A stretch of DNA of 64,000 bases from Rhodobacteraceae bacterium Alg231-30. GTDB taxonomy: Bacteria; Pseudomonadota; Alphaproteobacteria; Rhodobacterales; Rhodobacteraceae. Location of the stretch: assembly GCA_900143615.1 (NCBI GenBank), contig FREU01000002.1:724663-788662 (forward strand). The letters are read 5' to 3'. The notes below the pieces were generated by a model, which was not told the origin of the DNA, made no database searches, and saw only the letters and a program-made list of their open reading frames with translations. Below, one piece after another: positions 62,720 through 64,000 of the stretch. The position numbers and the translations under genes were made by a program. Numbering within the stretch: position 1 is the first letter of the stretch; every line of letters starts with the position of its first letter.

Positions 62720-63750
62720 GACAAGGCCTTTGTATACATTTCGTCGGTCATCATGTCGTCAAACCATTCAGGGTAACGACGGTTGGGCAGTGCAGCAGCG
62801 TCTATTGCCGCCATCTCGCCCAGCGATAGTTTGATATTGGCAGCCGCAATCCCGCTTTCAAGCTGGGACAGTTTTGAAGCGCCTAGAATAACCGTGTGGT
62901 CACGGCGTCTGTTTAGGACCCAAGCCTGTGCAATCTGGGCAGGCGTAGCGCTGTGCGCTGCTGCAGCCGCGCTCAGGGCATCTATCGCCTTGCGCGCCTG
63001 CTCTGGTGACACTTGCAGGAAGTTGCCCTCAGAGAGGCGTCCGTCGCCACTCTCAAGATCCGCAGGATCGTATTTGCCAGTTAAAAGGCCTCCGGCAAGC
63101 GGCGACCATGCCATCAGACCAACACCCAACTCTTCTCCAAGCCGCAGGACATCCATTTCGATGTCACGACCCACTGCGTTGTAGAGGTATTGCCCTGCCA
63201 CAAATTGCTGCATGCCATTGTCACGTTGAAACTGAATTGCCTGTGACAGCTTCCATGCAGGCCAGTTCGACACACCGATGTGACGTATCTTCCCCGCATT
63301 GATCAGGGACTGCAGCGTGCCAAGTGTCTCAGCCATTGGCGTGGTGAAATCAGTCTTGTGCAGCACCAGCAAATCAATCCAATCTGTATCAAGGCGGCGC
63401 AGGCAACCTTCAACAGACGAGATAATATGACCACGTGACAGGCCCGCATCGGTGATGCGATCCGACTGGCGAAAACCCAACTTGGTGCAAATGACCGCCG
63501 CTTGGCGTTTCCCCTTAAGCGTCTTGCCGAGAATGTCTTCGGCCTCTCCGTTGGAATAGCCGTCAGCGGCATCAAAGAAATTCACACCTCGGTCCAGCGC
63601 TAAATCGACCATGCGCTGTGCGTCATCCAGACCGACCTTGGCCACACCTGGGATCCAGTCTGAACCATGCGTAAACGTCATTGTGCCCAGCGCAACGCGC
63701 GAAACAACCAGGCCGGAACTGCCCATGCGGGTATAGGTCATCTCACTCAT
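62716..63750 (-). CDS. Aldo/keto reductase
   Basis: NAD(P)H-dependent TIM-barrel oxidoreductase, 344 residues. The catalytic tetrad is visible: Asp60 and Tyr65 (FFDAADGYS), Lys90 (CTKLGF), His131 (LLVLHKTDF). C-terminal cofactor block [14 protein letters not shown]. It belongs to the YajO/Gpr/Tas-like subgroup with a long active-site loop; the substrate is unknown. It lies between hslV and hslU with 4-base overlaps on both sides, so translation is coupled to both protease genes. Confidence 0.93.
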   Translation of the reverse strand: MSEMTYTRMGSSGLVVSRVALGTMTFTHGSDWIPGVAKVGLDDAQRMVDLALDRGVNFFDAADGYSNGEAEDILGKTLKGKRQAAVICTKLGFRQSDRITDAGLSRGHIISSVEGCLRRLDTDWIDLLVLHKTDFTTPMAETLGTLQSLINAGKIRHIGVSNWPAWKLSQAIQFQRDNGMQQFVAGQYLYNAVGRDIEMDVLRLGEELGVGLMAWSPLAGGLLTGKYDPADLESGDGRLSEGNFLQVSPEQARKAIDALSAAAAAHSATPAQIAQAWVLNRRRDHTVILGASKLSQLESGIAAANIKLSLGEMAAIDAAALPNRRYPEWFDDMMTDEMYTKALS

Positions 63751-64000
63751 TTAGAGATGGTCTCGACGGTCAGATTGCCATTTGTGTAAACGCAGATGTC
63801 TCCTGCGATCGCCATTGCCTTCCGCGCGACTTCCTCAGCGCTCAGGTCTGTGTCCATCAAAGCGCGACCAGCCGCCAACGCATAGTTTCCGCCGGAGCCG
63901 ATTGCCGTGACATCATGTTCAGGCTCTAATACGTCGCCTGCGCCAGTGATAACAAAGATATCCGCACCGTCAGATACGATCAGCATCGCCTCGAGTTTTT
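63747..64000 (-). CDS. hslV: HslVU protease peptidase subunit HslV (5' part cut by window edge)
   Basis: C-terminal 84 codons of the threonine peptidase HslV. The visible blocks [37 protein letters not shown] and [12 protein letters not shown] match the second half of HslV (family length about 180). The catalytic N-terminal threonine lies outside the window. Its TGA overlaps the aldo/keto reductase ATG. Confidence 0.93.
   Translation of the reverse strand, partial: KLEAMLIVSDGADIFVITGAGDVLEPEHDVTAIGSGGNYALAAGRALMDTDLSAEEVARKAMAIAGDICVYTNGNLTVETISK

Noticed and set aside
1..64000. CRISPR arrays, rRNA genes, complete insertion sequences
   Set aside because: No regularly spaced repeats, rRNA sequence or transposase reading frame was seen on either strand.

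Overview
The window looks like a chromosomal segment of a marine alphaproteobacterium of the Roseobacter group (Rhodobacterales). This rests on a flagellar locus with FlaF and FlbT instead of FliS, FliD or FliT, a DUF1217 protein next to flbT, MotE, CtrA-like TTAA-N7-TTAA boxes in flagellar promoters, a complete Na+-translocating NADH:quinone reductase operon, and double polyamine uptake systems typical of this group. The genus cannot be fixed from the sequence alone. No rRNA, CRISPR array or intact mobile element is visible.

Region 1 (1-15004), polyamine uptake and breakdown. A minus-strand ABC operon (ATPase, binding protein, two permeases, the last one cut by the window edge) is followed by a class III aminotransferase and a GntR/FCD regulator. 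Divergent from these are two tandem, near-identical PotF-type binding protein genes, then potG-potH-potI and a PuuB-like FAD oxidoreductase joined by short gaps and ATGA overlaps. A 10-bp word, TGATCAAATT, occurs in all three non-coding gaps around the regulator, the aminotransferase and the two potF genes (two copies in one gap), and is a good candidate operator. A kinase-like phosphotransferase closes the region tail-to-tail.

Region 2 (15067-39768 and 47198-53053), flagellum. About 35 genes: flgD, fliK, flgJ, flgN, flagellin, flaF, flbT, DUF1217, fliI, flgBC-fliE-fliQ-flgFGAH plus a FliL-like gene, then a ten-gene minus-strand operon (fliL, membrane coiled-coil protein, motE, motA, a 777-residue periplasmic helical-repeat protein, lytic transglycosylase, flhA, fliR, flhB, FliJ-like), then fliF-fliH-fliN-fliP, and after an interruption motB and flgE-flgK-flgL-flgI. 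fliG, fliM and regulatory genes such as fliA are not in the window. The locus therefore covers export apparatus, MS ring, rod, hook, filament, P and L rings and stator, but not the full C-ring.

Region 3 (39958-47114), interruption inside the flagellar locus: an ArsC/Spx-type thioredoxin-fold protein, an integrase remnant beside a tRNA-Thr(CGT) gene, the tamA-tamB outer-membrane assembly pair, and a PlsC acyltransferase.

Region 4 (53132-61360), respiration: a CBS-domain protein, a small membrane protein, then divergent apbE-nqrM (maturation) and nqrABCDEF (the sodium pump), ended by a strong hairpin terminator.

Region 5 (61406-64000), proteolysis: hslV (cut by the edge), an aldo/keto reductase and hslU, fused into one operon by 4-base stop/start overlaps; the reductase splits the usual hslVU pair.

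Several highly expressed genes (both polyamine binding-protein genes that lead into transporter genes, and flagellin) are followed by strong hairpins without a T-tract before the next operon gene, suggesting differential expression within operons.
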